A stretch of DNA of 30,258 bases, from assembly GCA_035456205.1 (NCBI GenBank), contig DATIDQ010000009.1, positions 1-30,258 of the forward strand. Reading direction: 5' to 3'. Below are positions 1 through 6,334 of this stretch, piece after piece. Below the pieces are notes generated by a model. The model was given only the letters and a program-made list of their open reading frames with translations, was not told where the DNA came from and made no database searches. Positions within the stretch are counted from its first letter, which is position 1, and every line of letters begins with the position of its first letter. Source of the DNA: UBA7239 sp035456205 (GTDB lineage: Bacteria > Pseudomonadota > Gammaproteobacteria > Pseudomonadales > UBA7239). The position numbers and the translations under genes were made by a program.

Positions 1-48
1 CTGGGTGCAACGCTTATTATTTTGGGCAATCAGCCAAGGAAGAAGTAA
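1..48 (+). CDS. C-terminal end of a cassette gene, possibly an EamA/DMT-type transporter (partial)
   Basis: Frame 1 is open from the window edge to a TAA at 46-48 and ends six bases before the first attC, exactly where a cassette gene should stop. The visible tail is LGATLIILGNQPRKK: a hydrophobic glycine-containing end of a membrane helix followed by a basic tail. This resembles the end of the last helix of EamA/DMT transporters, but 15 residues are too few to be sure. The gene belongs to the cassette preceding cassette 1, most of which is outside the window. Confidence 0.45.
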   Translation: MGATLIILGNQPRKK

Positions 49-53
49 ATGCC

Positions 54-167
54 ATATAACAAGTCGCTCAAGGAACGCTCACTGCGTTCGCTGGACAGCC
101 TCAACCGGCGCATTTGCTGCGCAAATTATATGCGCCGCTTCGGCTGCCCCTTAGCTCTGCGTTATAC
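54..167 (+). repeat. attC site 1
   Basis: R'' ATATAAC at 54-60 and R' GTTATAC at 161-167 enclose a 114-base site. It holds the array's shared left arm (AACAAGTCGCTCAAGG), a central palindrome around GCGCATTTGC and its complement, and the shared right arm (CTGCCCCTTAGCTCTGC). R'' belongs to the cassette that runs in from the left; R' marks the start of cassette 1. Confidence 0.95.
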
Positions 168-197
168 CTTCAAGACTCCCCACATATGAGGGCGGTT

Positions 198-473
198 ATG
201 CTGAAATATAAAAAAATAGCCGTCCTAAGCGGAGCGGTAGGAATTTCACTTTTTGTATACGCATTATCACCATTTAACAATCTTGTTACATGGGAAAACT
301 CACCAAATTCAGAACGAGAAAAATTATGTAAAGTAATGGTAAGTAAACTTAAACAGCCGGGCTTGTCGGCACAGTCTTTATGTGCATGTATTTCTGACAA
401 GGCCAGTGGCCGCTGGAGTAGATTTCTGAATATATCGGAAGCGGCAAATATATGTGCGGCTTCTCTCAAATGA
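198..473 (+). CDS. Cassette 1: small anchored protein of unknown function
   Basis: I do not recognise this 91-residue protein. It starts with a short basic stretch (MLKYKK) and one hydrophobic segment (about residues 7 to 23), so it is probably a membrane-anchored or exported protein. The remainder is soluble and helical-looking, with four cysteines: one in KLC, two in LCAC and one in NICAA. That spacing could allow disulfides outside the cytoplasm. The start at 198 is chosen because GAGG at 188-191 sits six bases upstream. An in-frame ATG at 186 would add four residues, and starts further upstream lie inside attC 1. The gene fills cassette 1 and stops seven bases before attC 2. No promoter was seen, so it probably depends on transcription from the left. 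Confidence 0.7.
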   Translation: MLKYKKIAVLSGAVGISLFVYALSPFNNLVTWENSPNSEREKLCKVMVSKLKQPGLSAQSLCACISDKASGRWSRFLNISEAANICAASLK

Positions 474-477
474 GAAG

Positions 478-593
478 GTATAACAAGTCGTTCAAGTACG
501 TTCCTCGCTGCGCTTCGTCACGGGACAGCCTCAACCGGCGCATGCTTCGCATTTTACGCGCCGCTTCGGCTGCCCCTTAACTCTGCGTTAGGC
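478..593 (+). repeat. attC site 2
   Basis: R'' GTATAAC at 478-484 complements the start of cassette 1 (TTATAC). R' is GTTAGGC at 587-593. The left arm carries a longer variant of the inner spacer (CAAGTACGTTCCTCGCTGC) than attC 1; attC 6 has the same variant. Confidence 0.95.
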
Positions 594-608
594 GTCAAGG
601 AGAATTCC

Positions 609-959
609 ATGTCCTGGCTTTTTACCAAGTATTTCATTACAGCCGCAGTTGTCGTGCTTGTGTCTGAACTGGCAAAGCGCAGTGATAAATTAGGTGGCCT
701 AGTTGCGGCTTTGCCAATGGTTACGATTCTCACGTTAATTTGGTTATACGTTGAGAACCAGCCATCTTCCAAAATTGCTAATCACGCTTGGTATACATTT
801 TGGTACGTTGTCCCCACTCTTCCTATGTTCCTTGTGTTCCCATCGCTGTTACCGCGCTACGGTTTCTGGCCAAGTTTGTTGGCTTGCGTGTTCATTACTG
901 TCGGCAGCTTTGTTTTATTTGCGGTGGTTGTGCGCCGTTTCGGCATAGAGTTACTCTAG
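609..959 (+). CDS. Cassette 2: DUF3147 family small membrane protein
   Basis: The 116-residue product matches the DUF3147 pattern: VVVLVSELAKRSDKLGGLVA near the N-terminus, then ALPMVTILTLIWLY and FWYVVPTLPMFLVFPSLL, and a final RRFG motif. Four hydrophobic segments span nearly the whole chain, so it is an inner-membrane protein. Family function is unknown. An AAGGAG sequence at 598-603 lies five bases before the ATG. It is the only gene of cassette 2 and stops seven bases before the R'' of attC 3. Length is usual for the family. Confidence 0.9.
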   Translation: MSWLFTKYFITAAVVVLVSELAKRSDKLGGLVAALPMVTILTLIWLYVENQPSSKIANHAWYTFWYVVPTLPMFLVFPSLLPRYGFWPSLLACVFITVGSFVLFAVVVRRFGIELL

Positions 960-966
960 CAATGCC

Positions 967-1081
967 GCCTAACAAGTCGCTCAAGGCCGTTCGCATTCGC
1001 TCTCTGGACAGCCTCAACCGGCGCGTTTGCTGCGCAAATTATATGCAGCCGCTTCGGCTGCCCCTTAGCTCTGCGTTAGAT
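967..1081 (+). repeat. attC site 3
   Basis: R'' GCCTAAC at 967-973 complements the start of cassette 2 (TTAGGC). R' is GTTAGAT at 1075-1081. The 115-base site has the common arms, with small changes in the central palindrome (GCGCGTTTGC on the left, ATGCAGCC on the right). Confidence 0.95.
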
Positions 1082-1083
1082 GC

Positions 1084-1401
1084 CTAGAATCCCGTAACCA
1101 GAAAGTCCAGTGCTGCTACAATTTCTGTTCGTGAGCTAGACAAGTTTGCGACAGGTTTTCCAAGTTCCTTTTTGTTTATACCGGCAAGTTGAGGCGTAAG
1201 CATCAAATAGTTTTCACCTTCAATTTTAAGTATCGGTGTCAGTCGGGACATTTGTTTGGCTGCGTTCTTTTCAACGGAAGTCAGTGGCACCACAACTCGT
1301 GTTTGCAGTTCATCCAACAGTTCGTTTTGCACGTCCAACAGTAAAGGAATTAGTTTTTTTGTTTGGGTGTTCTTATTCTGGTAGGCAGTGAATTGCGGCA
1401 T
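1084..1401 (-). CDS. ccdB: Cassette 3: CcdB family gyrase-poison toxin
   Basis: The 105-residue product is a full-length CcdB homologue: it opens with QFTAYQNKN, then LLLDVQNELLDELQTRVVVP, a LTPQLAGI segment and the typical end EIVAALDFLVTGF. CcdB toxins trap DNA gyrase-DNA complexes; the last residues, which contact gyrase, end here in GF rather than the WGI of plasmid F, as in many chromosomal homologues. The start ATG shares one base with the ccdA stop (TGATG), so the pair is translationally coupled. The stop lies two bases from attC 3. The gene is oriented against the array, so it must use its own promoter upstream of ccdA. Confidence 0.93.
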   Translation of the reverse strand: MPQFTAYQNKNTQTKKLIPLLLDVQNELLDELQTRVVVPLTSVEKNAAKQMSRLTPILKIEGENYLMLTPQLAGINKKELGKPVANLSSSRTEIVAALDFLVTGF

Positions 1402-1646
1402 CAGAAGCTCCGAGTGTTGTCGCTAAAGGTGCCGTGTGTTTCTACCAGGCTGTTGTATGCAGCAATGGCAGAGTGGTTCTCTGCTAGCCATCCAGCACGC
1501 TGCTTGGTGCGCACCTGTTCAGCAAGTGTTTGCTCCAAAGCGGCGGAAAGGTTAATGTCTAACTCCTTAGCCTTTTTCAGTAAGTCACTGTTTACACTAA
1601 GGTTTGTTGGTTTTTTCGGGGCGTCGAGATCATAAATGGCAAGCAT
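1401..1646 (-). CDS. ccdA: Cassette 3: CcdA family antitoxin
   Basis: This 81-residue protein precedes and overlaps ccdB by one base. Its N-terminal half (PKKPTNLSVNSDLLKKAKEL) resembles the ribbon-helix-helix DNA-binding part of CcdA. Its C-terminal half (VRTKQRAGWLAENHSAIAAY) resembles the CcdB-binding tail with the conserved W, N and A-Y-N region. It should neutralise CcdB and, with it, repress the operon. I use the ATG at 1646; a GTG at 1676 would add ten residues that do not look like the family and would overlap the predicted promoter. No clear ribosome binding site is visible before 1646. Reverse orientation within the array is typical of self-sufficient toxin-antitoxin cassettes. Confidence 0.92.
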   Translation of the reverse strand: MLAIYDLDAPKKPTNLSVNSDLLKKAKELDINLSAALEQTLAEQVRTKQRAGWLAENHSAIAAYNSLVETHGTFSDNTRSF

Positions 1647-1666
1647 GGCAGCAATCCAAAGGAGGT

Positions 1667-1705
1667 TTATGCGCACAGATTATGCGCATTTAGCCCATTG
1701 GTCAA
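1667..1705 (-). promoter_or_regulatory. ccdAB promoter and probable operator
   Basis: On the minus strand a -35 TTGACC (plus 1700-1705) and a -10 CATAAT (plus 1679-1684) are 15 bases apart, a short spacer. Two direct copies of TTATGCGCA (plus 1667-1675 and 1680-1688), each with a palindromic TGCGCA core, overlap the -10 and the transcription start. They are a natural candidate for autoregulation by CcdA-CcdB. The site lies between ccdA and attC 4, giving the inverted cassette its own transcription. Confidence 0.6.
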
Positions 1706-1711
1706 TTCGGC

Positions 1712-1825
1712 ATCTAACAAGTCGCTCAAGCGGGACTGCCCCAACCGGCGTTGCTTTCAGCATAACGCCGGTTGCGTACGTTTCGCGCTGCGCGCTCCAC
1801 TCAGCCCCTTAGCTCTGCGTTAGGT
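1712..1825 (+). repeat. attC site 4 (variant right arm)
   Basis: R'' ATCTAAC at 1712-1718 complements the start of cassette 3 (TTAGAT). R' is GTTAGGT at 1819-1825. The left arm is shortened (CAAGTCGCTCAAGCGGGAC) and the central palindrome differs (ACCGGCGTT and AACGCCGGT). The outer right end CAGCCCCTTAGCTCTGC is shared with the other sites. Confidence 0.93.
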
Positions 1826-1828
1826 TTC

Positions 1829-1858
1829 TTGACTGGTGCCATAAATAGGTGCTATAAA
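1829..1858 (+). promoter_or_regulatory. Promoter of the cassette 4 toxin-antitoxin pair
   Basis: TTGACT (1829-1834) and TATAAA (1853-1858) are separated by 18 bases, a near-consensus sigma70 promoter. It begins four bases after the R' core of attC 4 and lies 30 bases before the antitoxin start, so the cassette can be expressed wherever it sits in the array. Confidence 0.65.
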
Positions 1859-1888
1859 GTGGTCACCAAGAGCGAATAGGTGGCTGTC

Positions 1889-2158
1889 ATGCAAACGAAA
1901 TTCTCCGAAGACGTAATCCCGCTTACTGATCTCAAGGTCAATCCTGGTCGGGTCGTAAATCAGGTAAAAGAAACTCACAGACCCGTTTTGCTTACCAGCC
2001 GCGGTCGGGGCATAGCTGTTGTGCAAGATTTAGAGGAATACGAGAAGGATCGAGAGGAACTGGCTTTCGTAAAGGCTGTTGCCCAAGGGCTTATGGATAT
2101 CAAGCAGGGTAATACCATGAGTATATCCGAAGTAAAAAAGCGCTTGGGCATCAAGTAA
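1889..2158 (+). CDS. Cassette 4: Phd/YefM family antitoxin
   Basis: The 89-residue product fits Phd/YefM antitoxins: an N-terminal dimerising, DNA-binding fold (IPLTDLKVNPGRVVNQVKET, then RPVLLTSRGRGIAVVQDLEE) and a C-terminal tail that would wrap the toxin. The ATG at 1889 is preferred over the GTG at 1880 because AGGTGG at 1878-1883 precedes it by five bases. It is followed without any gap by the toxin gene (TAAATG), so the two are co-translated. A near-consensus promoter lies just upstream within the cassette. It should bind the toxin and repress the operon. Confidence 0.92.
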   Translation: MQTKFSEDVIPLTDLKVNPGRVVNQVKETHRPVLLTSRGRGIAVVQDLEEYEKDREELAFVKAVAQGLMDIKQGNTMSISEVKKRLGIK

Positions 2159-2446
2159 ATGAAAATTAGCGTTTCAATTTCGGCCTTTGAAGATCTCGAA
2201 AGTATTATCAGCTACTACAACGAGCAAGGCGTTCCTGACATTGGCAGTAATTTTGCCAAAGCTATAATCGAGCATATACAAGTATTGTCTGACCATCCTG
2301 ATCTTGGCAGGGTTGTGCCAGAGTTTGAGCAGGAACATATCAGGGAAATCATACACAAGCCGTTTCGTGTGGTTTATCAACGAAATGCTAACTCAATAGA
2401 AATCATCAGGGTCTGGCGTAGTGAGCGGTTGCTTGTATTGCCATGA
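2159..2446 (+). CDS. Cassette 4: RelE/ParE superfamily toxin
   Basis: This 95-residue protein has the RelE/ParE fold signature: an N-terminal strand, a helical pair (SAFEDLESIISYYNEQG and the following FAKAIIEHIQVLSDHP), then GRVVPEF, IREIIHKPFRVVYQ and a final IEIIRVWRSERLL. The PFRVVYQ and VWRSER segments are typical of ParE-like members. Whether it poisons gyrase (ParE) or cleaves mRNA on the ribosome (RelE) cannot be told from sequence. Its ATG directly follows the antitoxin stop, and its stop is three bases before the R'' of attC 5. Confidence 0.9.
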   Translation: MKISVSISAFEDLESIISYYNEQGVPDIGSNFAKAIIEHIQVLSDHPDLGRVVPEFEQEHIREIIHKPFRVVYQRNANSIEIIRVWRSERLLVLP

Positions 2447-2449
2447 GAA

Positions 2450-2563
2450 ACCTAACAAGTCGCTCAAGGCCGCTCACATTCGTTCGCTGGACAGCCTCAA
2501 CCGGCGCATTTGCTTCGCAAATTGTATGCGCCGTTTCGGCTGCCCCTTAGCTCTGCGTTAGGT
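2450..2563 (+). repeat. attC site 5
   Basis: R'' ACCTAAC at 2450-2456 complements the start of cassette 4 (TTAGGT). R' is GTTAGGT at 2557-2563. The site is 114 bases long with the common arms and the central GCGCATTTGC palindrome. Confidence 0.95.
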
Positions 2564-2577
2564 TTCAGTGAGGTAGC

Positions 2578-3156
2578 ATGGGAAAAAGTAGGTTGGAAGC
2601 ATTTAGTGACGGTGTATTGGCAATCATCATCACCATCATGGTTCTCGAATTAAAAGTTCCTCACGGTTCAGGAATAGATGTTCTTGTTCCTATGCTGCCC
2701 AATTTTCTCAGCTACGTTCTAAGCTTCATCTATGTGGGCATTTACTGGAACAACCATCACCATTTACTTCATGCTGCCAAGCAGGTTTCAGGCAGCATCC
2801 TTTGGTCAAATCTAAATTTACTTTTCTGGCTTTCATTATTTCCCTTCGCTACAGGCTGGATGGGTGAAAATCATTTTGCGCCATTGCCAACAGCTGTATA
2901 TGGAGTTGTTCTGTTTATGGCGGCTACTGCCTATTACATACTGCAGCGTTGCATCATGGCTGCAGACGGCTGTAGTTCAGTTCTTCGCAAGGCAATAGGC
3001 TCAGACTGGAAAGGAAAGCTGTCACCAGTTTTATATTTGGCAGCAATAGGTTTGTCATTTGTATTTCACTGGGCAGCACAGGCAATATATGTAGCTGTGG
3101 CACTTGTGTGGCTTGTGCCAGATAAAAGAATAGAGCGGGCACTAAATGAAACCTAA
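2578..3156 (+). CDS. Cassette 5: TMEM175 (DUF1211) family membrane protein
   Basis: The N-terminus RLEAFSDGVLAIIITIMVLE carries the FSDG signature of TMEM175-family proteins, whose bacterial members form tetrameric potassium-permeable channels. At 192 residues it has the single-repeat, about six-helix layout expected for bacterial homologues: helices near residues 10-27, 40-62, 78-95, 103-120, 146-163 and 165-180. A histidine cluster (WNNHHHLLHA) follows the second helix, as in the family. GAGG at 2569-2572 precedes the ATG. The stop codon lies inside the R'' box of attC 6, so the coding end and the recombination site overlap. Confidence 0.88.
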   Translation: MGKSRLEAFSDGVLAIIITIMVLELKVPHGSGIDVLVPMLPNFLSYVLSFIYVGIYWNNHHHLLHAAKQVSGSILWSNLNLLFWLSLFPFATGWMGENHFAPLPTAVYGVVLFMAATAYYILQRCIMAADGCSSVLRKAIGSDWKGKLSPVLYLAAIGLSFVFHWAAQAIYVAVALVWLVPDKRIERALNET

Positions 3157-3270
3157 CAAGTCGTTCAAGTACGTTCCTCGCTGCGCTTCGTCACGGGACA
3201 GCCTCAACCGGCGCATTTGCTGCGCAAATTATATGCGCCGCTTCGGCTGCCCCTTAGCTCTGCGTTAGCT
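3151..3270 (+). repeat. attC site 6
   Basis: R'' ACCTAAC at 3151-3157 complements the start of cassette 5 (TTAGGT) and contains that cassette's TAA stop. R' is GTTAGCT at 3264-3270. At 120 bases it is the longest site here and has the same inner left arm as attC 2. Confidence 0.95.
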
Positions 3271-3286
3271 ACCAGGAGCCCGCCCA

Positions 3287-3964
3287 GTGATTAACAAATT
3301 ACCAAGATGGGTAGAAGTTGGCGGTTTTTTTCTTGCGTTGAATGCTGGTTTTGTTAATGCAGTTGGTTTATTGGGCTTCAAGCATCAAGCGGTTTCACAT
3401 TTAACAGGGACGTCTACATTTTTATCGCTTGCATTGGCCAATCAACATTTACAGGATGCGCTGCATCTTTTATTGGTCATGCTCAGCTTCATTATTGGTG
3501 CATCGTACAGTGGGCTTATTATTGGGAGCGCTGCTTTGAAATTGGGTAGGCGTTATAGCGTTGCATTGATAACGGAGTCTATTCTGCTTTATATATCCAT
3601 GTTGTATCTCAACCACGGCTCATCTGTCGGTCATTTTTTTGCTTCTGCTGCGTGTGGTTTGCAAAATGCTATGACTAGCACCTACAGTGGAGCTATCATC
3701 AGAACCACCCATGTGTCCGGACTATTCACGGATCTTGGTGTGGCGCTTGGGCTCAGGCTTCGTGGACAGAAAACAGACAAAAGGAAAGTAGTGTTGTACC
3801 TGACACTAATAACAGGATTTGTGGTTGGTGGCACCGCGGGTTCAATGTGTTTTATGCAATATCAGTTTTCTGCCATGCTGGTGCCGAGTGTCATTACTGC
3901 ACTAATTGCGCTCAGCTATTGGCTATTTTTGCATGGTAAATCAAGGTACAGTCATGGTAGCTAA
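3287..3964 (+). CDS. Cassette 6: YoaK/DUF1275 family membrane protein
   Basis: The 225-residue product has about six membrane segments and the DUF1275 hallmarks: GFVNAVGLLGF near residues 21-31, SHLTGTSTFL after it, and AACGLQNAMTSTYSGAIIRTTHVSG in the middle (quoted in part: GLQNAMT and TTHVSG). Function of the family is not established; a transporter-like role is often assumed. Translation probably starts at GTG 3287, eight bases after CAGGAG at 3273-3278. The stop TAA lies inside the R'' of attC 7. It is the only gene of cassette 6. Confidence 0.9.
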   Translation: MINKLPRWVEVGGFFLALNAGFVNAVGLLGFKHQAVSHLTGTSTFLSLALANQHLQDALHLLLVMLSFIIGASYSGLIIGSAALKLGRRYSVALITESILLYISMLYLNHGSSVGHFFASAACGLQNAMTSTYSGAIIRTTHVSGLFTDLGVALGLRLRGQKTDKRKVVLYLTLITGFVVGGTAGSMCFMQYQFSAMLVPSVITALIALSYWLFLHGKSRYSHGS

Positions 3965-4069
3965 CAAGTTGCTCAAGGCCGCTCACATTCGTTTGCTAGA
4001 TAACTTCAGTCTGGGCATGTTTCGCATTTTACGCACCGCCTTTCGCTGCCCCTTAGCTCTGCGTTAGGG
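3959..4069 (+). repeat. attC site 7 (diverged)
   Basis: R'' AGCTAAC at 3959-3965 complements the start of cassette 6 (TTAGCT). R' is GTTAGGG at 4063-4069. The outer arms are kept, but the centre differs from most sites (ACTTCAGTCTGGGCATG instead of the GCCTCAACCGGCGCATT type). Confidence 0.92.
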
Positions 4070-4075
4070 TGCAAT

Positions 4076-4501
4076 ATGAAACGCCTAACACTTATTATCA
4101 TTTTCACAATATGTGCTTCAGTGGTAGAGGCAAGTCCAGAATCATTCTGCAACCGGCAGCCTTTTGACAGCGAATTTCTGGCGGGTTTGTCGGGAAACTA
4201 TGAAATAGTAGGTAGGGAATCTGACTCTGGTAAAGCTTACGTTGGAGTACTGAAAATAGCTGAAACCAAGAACTCTTATGTACTTGTTCGCACGGTTGGC
4301 ACCGATACTGTTAAAGGGGAAGCCTGGGTTGAGCTTTGCAGTCCTGACAAATTTGTTGTGCTCAGGGCGCACTACGAAACGAAACCAAAACCGATTGAAC
4401 TATCGTGCTACTTGCGAACAGATGGTGATAACTACAATAGAGCGAGCTGTACGACATTTGAGGGAAGTGGCTTGGAGGCTTGGTATCAGAGCAATGAGTA
4501 G
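4076..4501 (+). CDS. Cassette 7: secreted protein of unknown function
   Basis: I do not recognise the family. The 141-residue product starts with a clear Sec signal peptide (MKRLTLIIIFTICASVVEA, cleavage likely after residue 19). The mature part of about 120 residues has five cysteines, spaced so that disulfides are plausible, and a beta-rich pattern (YVGVLKIAETKNSYVLVR, then GEAWVELCS and FVVLRAHYE). The overall look is of a small beta-barrel or lipocalin-like periplasmic protein, which is inference only. The only ribosome-binding candidate is AGGG at 4066-4069, which is part of the attC 7 core site itself. It is the only gene of cassette 7. Confidence 0.8.
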   Translation: MKRLTLIIIFTICASVVEASPESFCNRQPFDSEFLAGLSGNYEIVGRESDSGKAYVGVLKIAETKNSYVLVRTVGTDTVKGEAWVELCSPDKFVVLRAHYETKPKPIELSCYLRTDGDNYNRASCTTFEGSGLEAWYQSNE

Positions 4502-4507
4502 TCAGCG

Positions 4508-4620
4508 CCCTAACAAGTCGTTCAAGTAACGCTCACTATCGTTCACTGGACGTCTACACACAGCGCATGTTTCGAAAATTATATGTGTTGCTTCGGTTGC
4601 TCCTTAGTTCTGCATTAGGT
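4508..4620 (+). repeat. attC site 8 with a mutated core
   Basis: R'' CCCTAAC at 4508-4514 complements the start of cassette 7 (TTAGGG). The expected R' reads ATTAGGT at 4614-4620: the G next to the cut point is replaced by A. The arms are also degraded (GTCTACACACAGCGCATG, TTGCTTCGGTTGCTCCTTAGTTC). Recombination here is probably reduced or lost. Confidence 0.88.
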
Positions 4621-4627
4621 ATTTATT

Positions 4628-5212
4628 ATGGCTGCTCTCAATTTGCGAAAAACTATTGGTCTCGTAGCATTTTTAAACTTCGCTTACTTTGGCGTTGAGT
4701 TTTCTGTTGCTAAGGCCATTGAATCAGTTTCACTCTTCGCAGACTCCATAGATTTCCTGGAAGATACAGCAGTAAACTTACTCATTATTGTTGCGCTTGG
4801 ATGGAGTGCCAAGCGGCGCTCATTTGTGGGAATCATTCTTGCGGGAATTTTGTTGCTGCCTGGTATTTTTACTCTGTGGGCAGCATGGCATAAGTTTATT
4901 GCACCTACTGTTCCTGATGCTACGCTATTGTCGGCAACCGGTTTTGGTGCTTTAGGTATAAATTTATTTTGTGCTTTTCTTTTAGTTCGTTTCCGTCATT
5001 ATAGTGGGAGTCTTACACGAGCAGCTTTTTTATCCGCCAGAAACGATGCATTGGCTAATATTGCTATTATCGCTGCCGGTTTAGTTACGCTAGCAACCAT
5101 TTCTCCGTGGCCAGACTTAATTGTTGGCTTTGGCATTTTCTGCATGAACCTTGATGCTGCTCGTGAGGTATTCAGTGCCGCAAGAAATGAACACGCAAAA
5201 GCAAATGCCTAA
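4628..5212 (+). CDS. Cassette 8: short cation transporter of the CDF type (membrane domain only)
   Basis: The 194-residue protein contains six predicted helices and the two CDF metal-site positions: SLFADSIDFLEDTAVN in the second helix and SARNDALANIAI in the fifth. The first has aspartates in place of the usual HxxxD pair and the second has N-D, so metal selectivity may differ from ZitB/CzcD. The cytoplasmic C-terminal domain of full CDF proteins is absent, but the protein ends cleanly with its stop inside the attC 9 R'' box, and stand-alone short members of this family are known. There is no other ribosome binding site than AGGT at 4617-4620, in the attC 8 core. The next cassette encodes a full CDF exporter. 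Confidence 0.85.
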   Translation: MAALNLRKTIGLVAFLNFAYFGVEFSVAKAIESVSLFADSIDFLEDTAVNLLIIVALGWSAKRRSFVGIILAGILLLPGIFTLWAAWHKFIAPTVPDATLLSATGFGALGINLFCAFLLVRFRHYSGSLTRAAFLSARNDALANIAIIAAGLVTLATISPWPDLIVGFGIFCMNLDAAREVFSAARNEHAKANA

Positions 5213-5318
5213 CAAATTGCTTAAGGTTTGTTCCTCGCTTTGTCACGGACAGCTTCAGTCTGGGCATGCTTCGCACTTTATGCCTGGCCTTACGCTGCCC
5301 CTTAGCTTTGCGTTATAA
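5207..5318 (+). repeat. attC site 9 (diverged)
   Basis: R'' is GCCTAAC at 5207-5213 and R' is GTTATAA at 5312-5318. R'' does not fully complement the start of its cassette (TTAGGT at 4615), differing at the outermost position. The centre resembles attC 7 (AGCTTCAGTCTGGGCATG). Confidence 0.9.
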
Positions 5319-5362
5319 GCCTTATATAGAATTTCGCAATCATAGAAAGAGAATTTTGGAAT

Positions 5363-6319
5363 ATGGCTCACAATCATTTCCATGACCAGTCTGATAGCCA
5401 TTCACATGATTCTGGCAAAAGCCATAATCACAGCCACGCCCCCCAAAATTTTGACCGTGCATTTGTAATTGGTATCGTTCTGAATTTTGGTTTTGTTATT
5501 GTCGAAGTTATTTATGGTTTTTTATCCAATTCACTGGCATTACTTTCAGATGCCGGACACAATTTAAGTGATGTGCTAGCTTTATTGCTGGCGTGGGGCG
5601 CAAGTGTTTTGGCTCGTAAAACACCAACCGAACGCCGCACATATGGCTTTCGTCGCTCTTCAATTCTAGTGGCAATATTTAATGCCTTTGTTTTATTGGT
5701 TGCTGTAGGCGGCATTGCTTGGGAAGCAATACTTCGTTTTATACATCCTGAAATAGTTGCTGGTGATACAGTCATGTTAGTGGCTTCTATCGGTATTTTT
5801 ATCAATGGCTTTACAGCTTGGTTGTTTATGTCTGGTAGAAAACAGGATGTAAATATTCGTGGCGCTTATTTGCATATGGCGGCTGACGCTGCCATATCGT
5901 TTGGTGTTGTAATCGCAGCAGTTACTATATATTTTACTAATTGGCTATGGCTTGACCCGCTGGCAAGTCTTCTCATAGCAATAATTATCACGTTAGGTAC
6001 ATGGGAGCTTTTGCGTGAGTCTCTTGATCTTGCGCTAGATGCAGTACCAAAAAATATTCATCCTGCCGAGGTTGAAGCATATCTTTCATGTCTGCCAGGT
6101 GTTGCAGCTGTACACGATCTACACATATGGAGTATGAGCACCACAGAGGTTGCATTAACGGTACATCTTATTAAGCCCGACGCAGTGATAGACGACGTGC
6201 TTCTATCTAAAATAAATAAAGACTTACTTCACCAGTTTGGTATTGCGCATACAACTATCCAGTTGGAACAAGGAAATATTGCGCATCCATGTGCTCAGGC
6301 TCCTGCAGATGTATTGTAA
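5363..6319 (+). CDS. Cassette 9: cation diffusion facilitator, zinc/cadmium/cobalt exporter type
   Basis: The 318-residue protein is a complete CDF exporter of the ZitB/CzcD type. A histidine-rich N-terminus (HNHFHDQSDSHSHDSGKSH) precedes six helices. The HxxxD metal sites are visible in SDAGHNLSDV (second helix) and HMAADAAISFG (fifth helix). The cytoplasmic domain follows from about residue 225 (HPAEVEAYL, GVAAVHDLHIW, then TVHL). Such proteins exchange divalent metal for protons and lower cytoplasmic zinc. The ATG is 50 bases into the cassette with only a weak upstream purine run (AAGAGA). No metal-responsive operator is recognisable. It is the largest gene of the array. Confidence 0.93.
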   Translation: MAHNHFHDQSDSHSHDSGKSHNHSHAPQNFDRAFVIGIVLNFGFVIVEVIYGFLSNSLALLSDAGHNLSDVLALLLAWGASVLARKTPTERRTYGFRRSSILVAIFNAFVLLVAVGGIAWEAILRFIHPEIVAGDTVMLVASIGIFINGFTAWLFMSGRKQDVNIRGAYLHMAADAAISFGVVIAAVTIYFTNWLWLDPLASLLIAIIITLGTWELLRESLDLALDAVPKNIHPAEVEAYLSCLPGVAAVHDLHIWSMSTTEVALTVHLIKPDAVIDDVLLSKINKDLLHQFGIAHTTIQLEQGNIAHPCAQAPADVL

Positions 6320-6334
6320 TTTCCAGCGCAAGGC

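Noticed and set aside
114..197. Longer start for the cassette 1 gene at 114
   Set aside because: It begins inside attC 1 and translates recombination-site sequence with no ribosome binding site.
788..1087. Plus-strand ORF overlapping the DUF3147 gene and running through attC 3
   Set aside because: It is out of frame with a clear family protein and its end is translated attC arm sequence.
4628..5212. Cassette 8 gene as a truncated pseudogene of a full CDF protein
   Set aside because: The frame is intact, the stop coincides with the attC R'' box, and both metal-site helices are present, so a short family member is the simpler reading.
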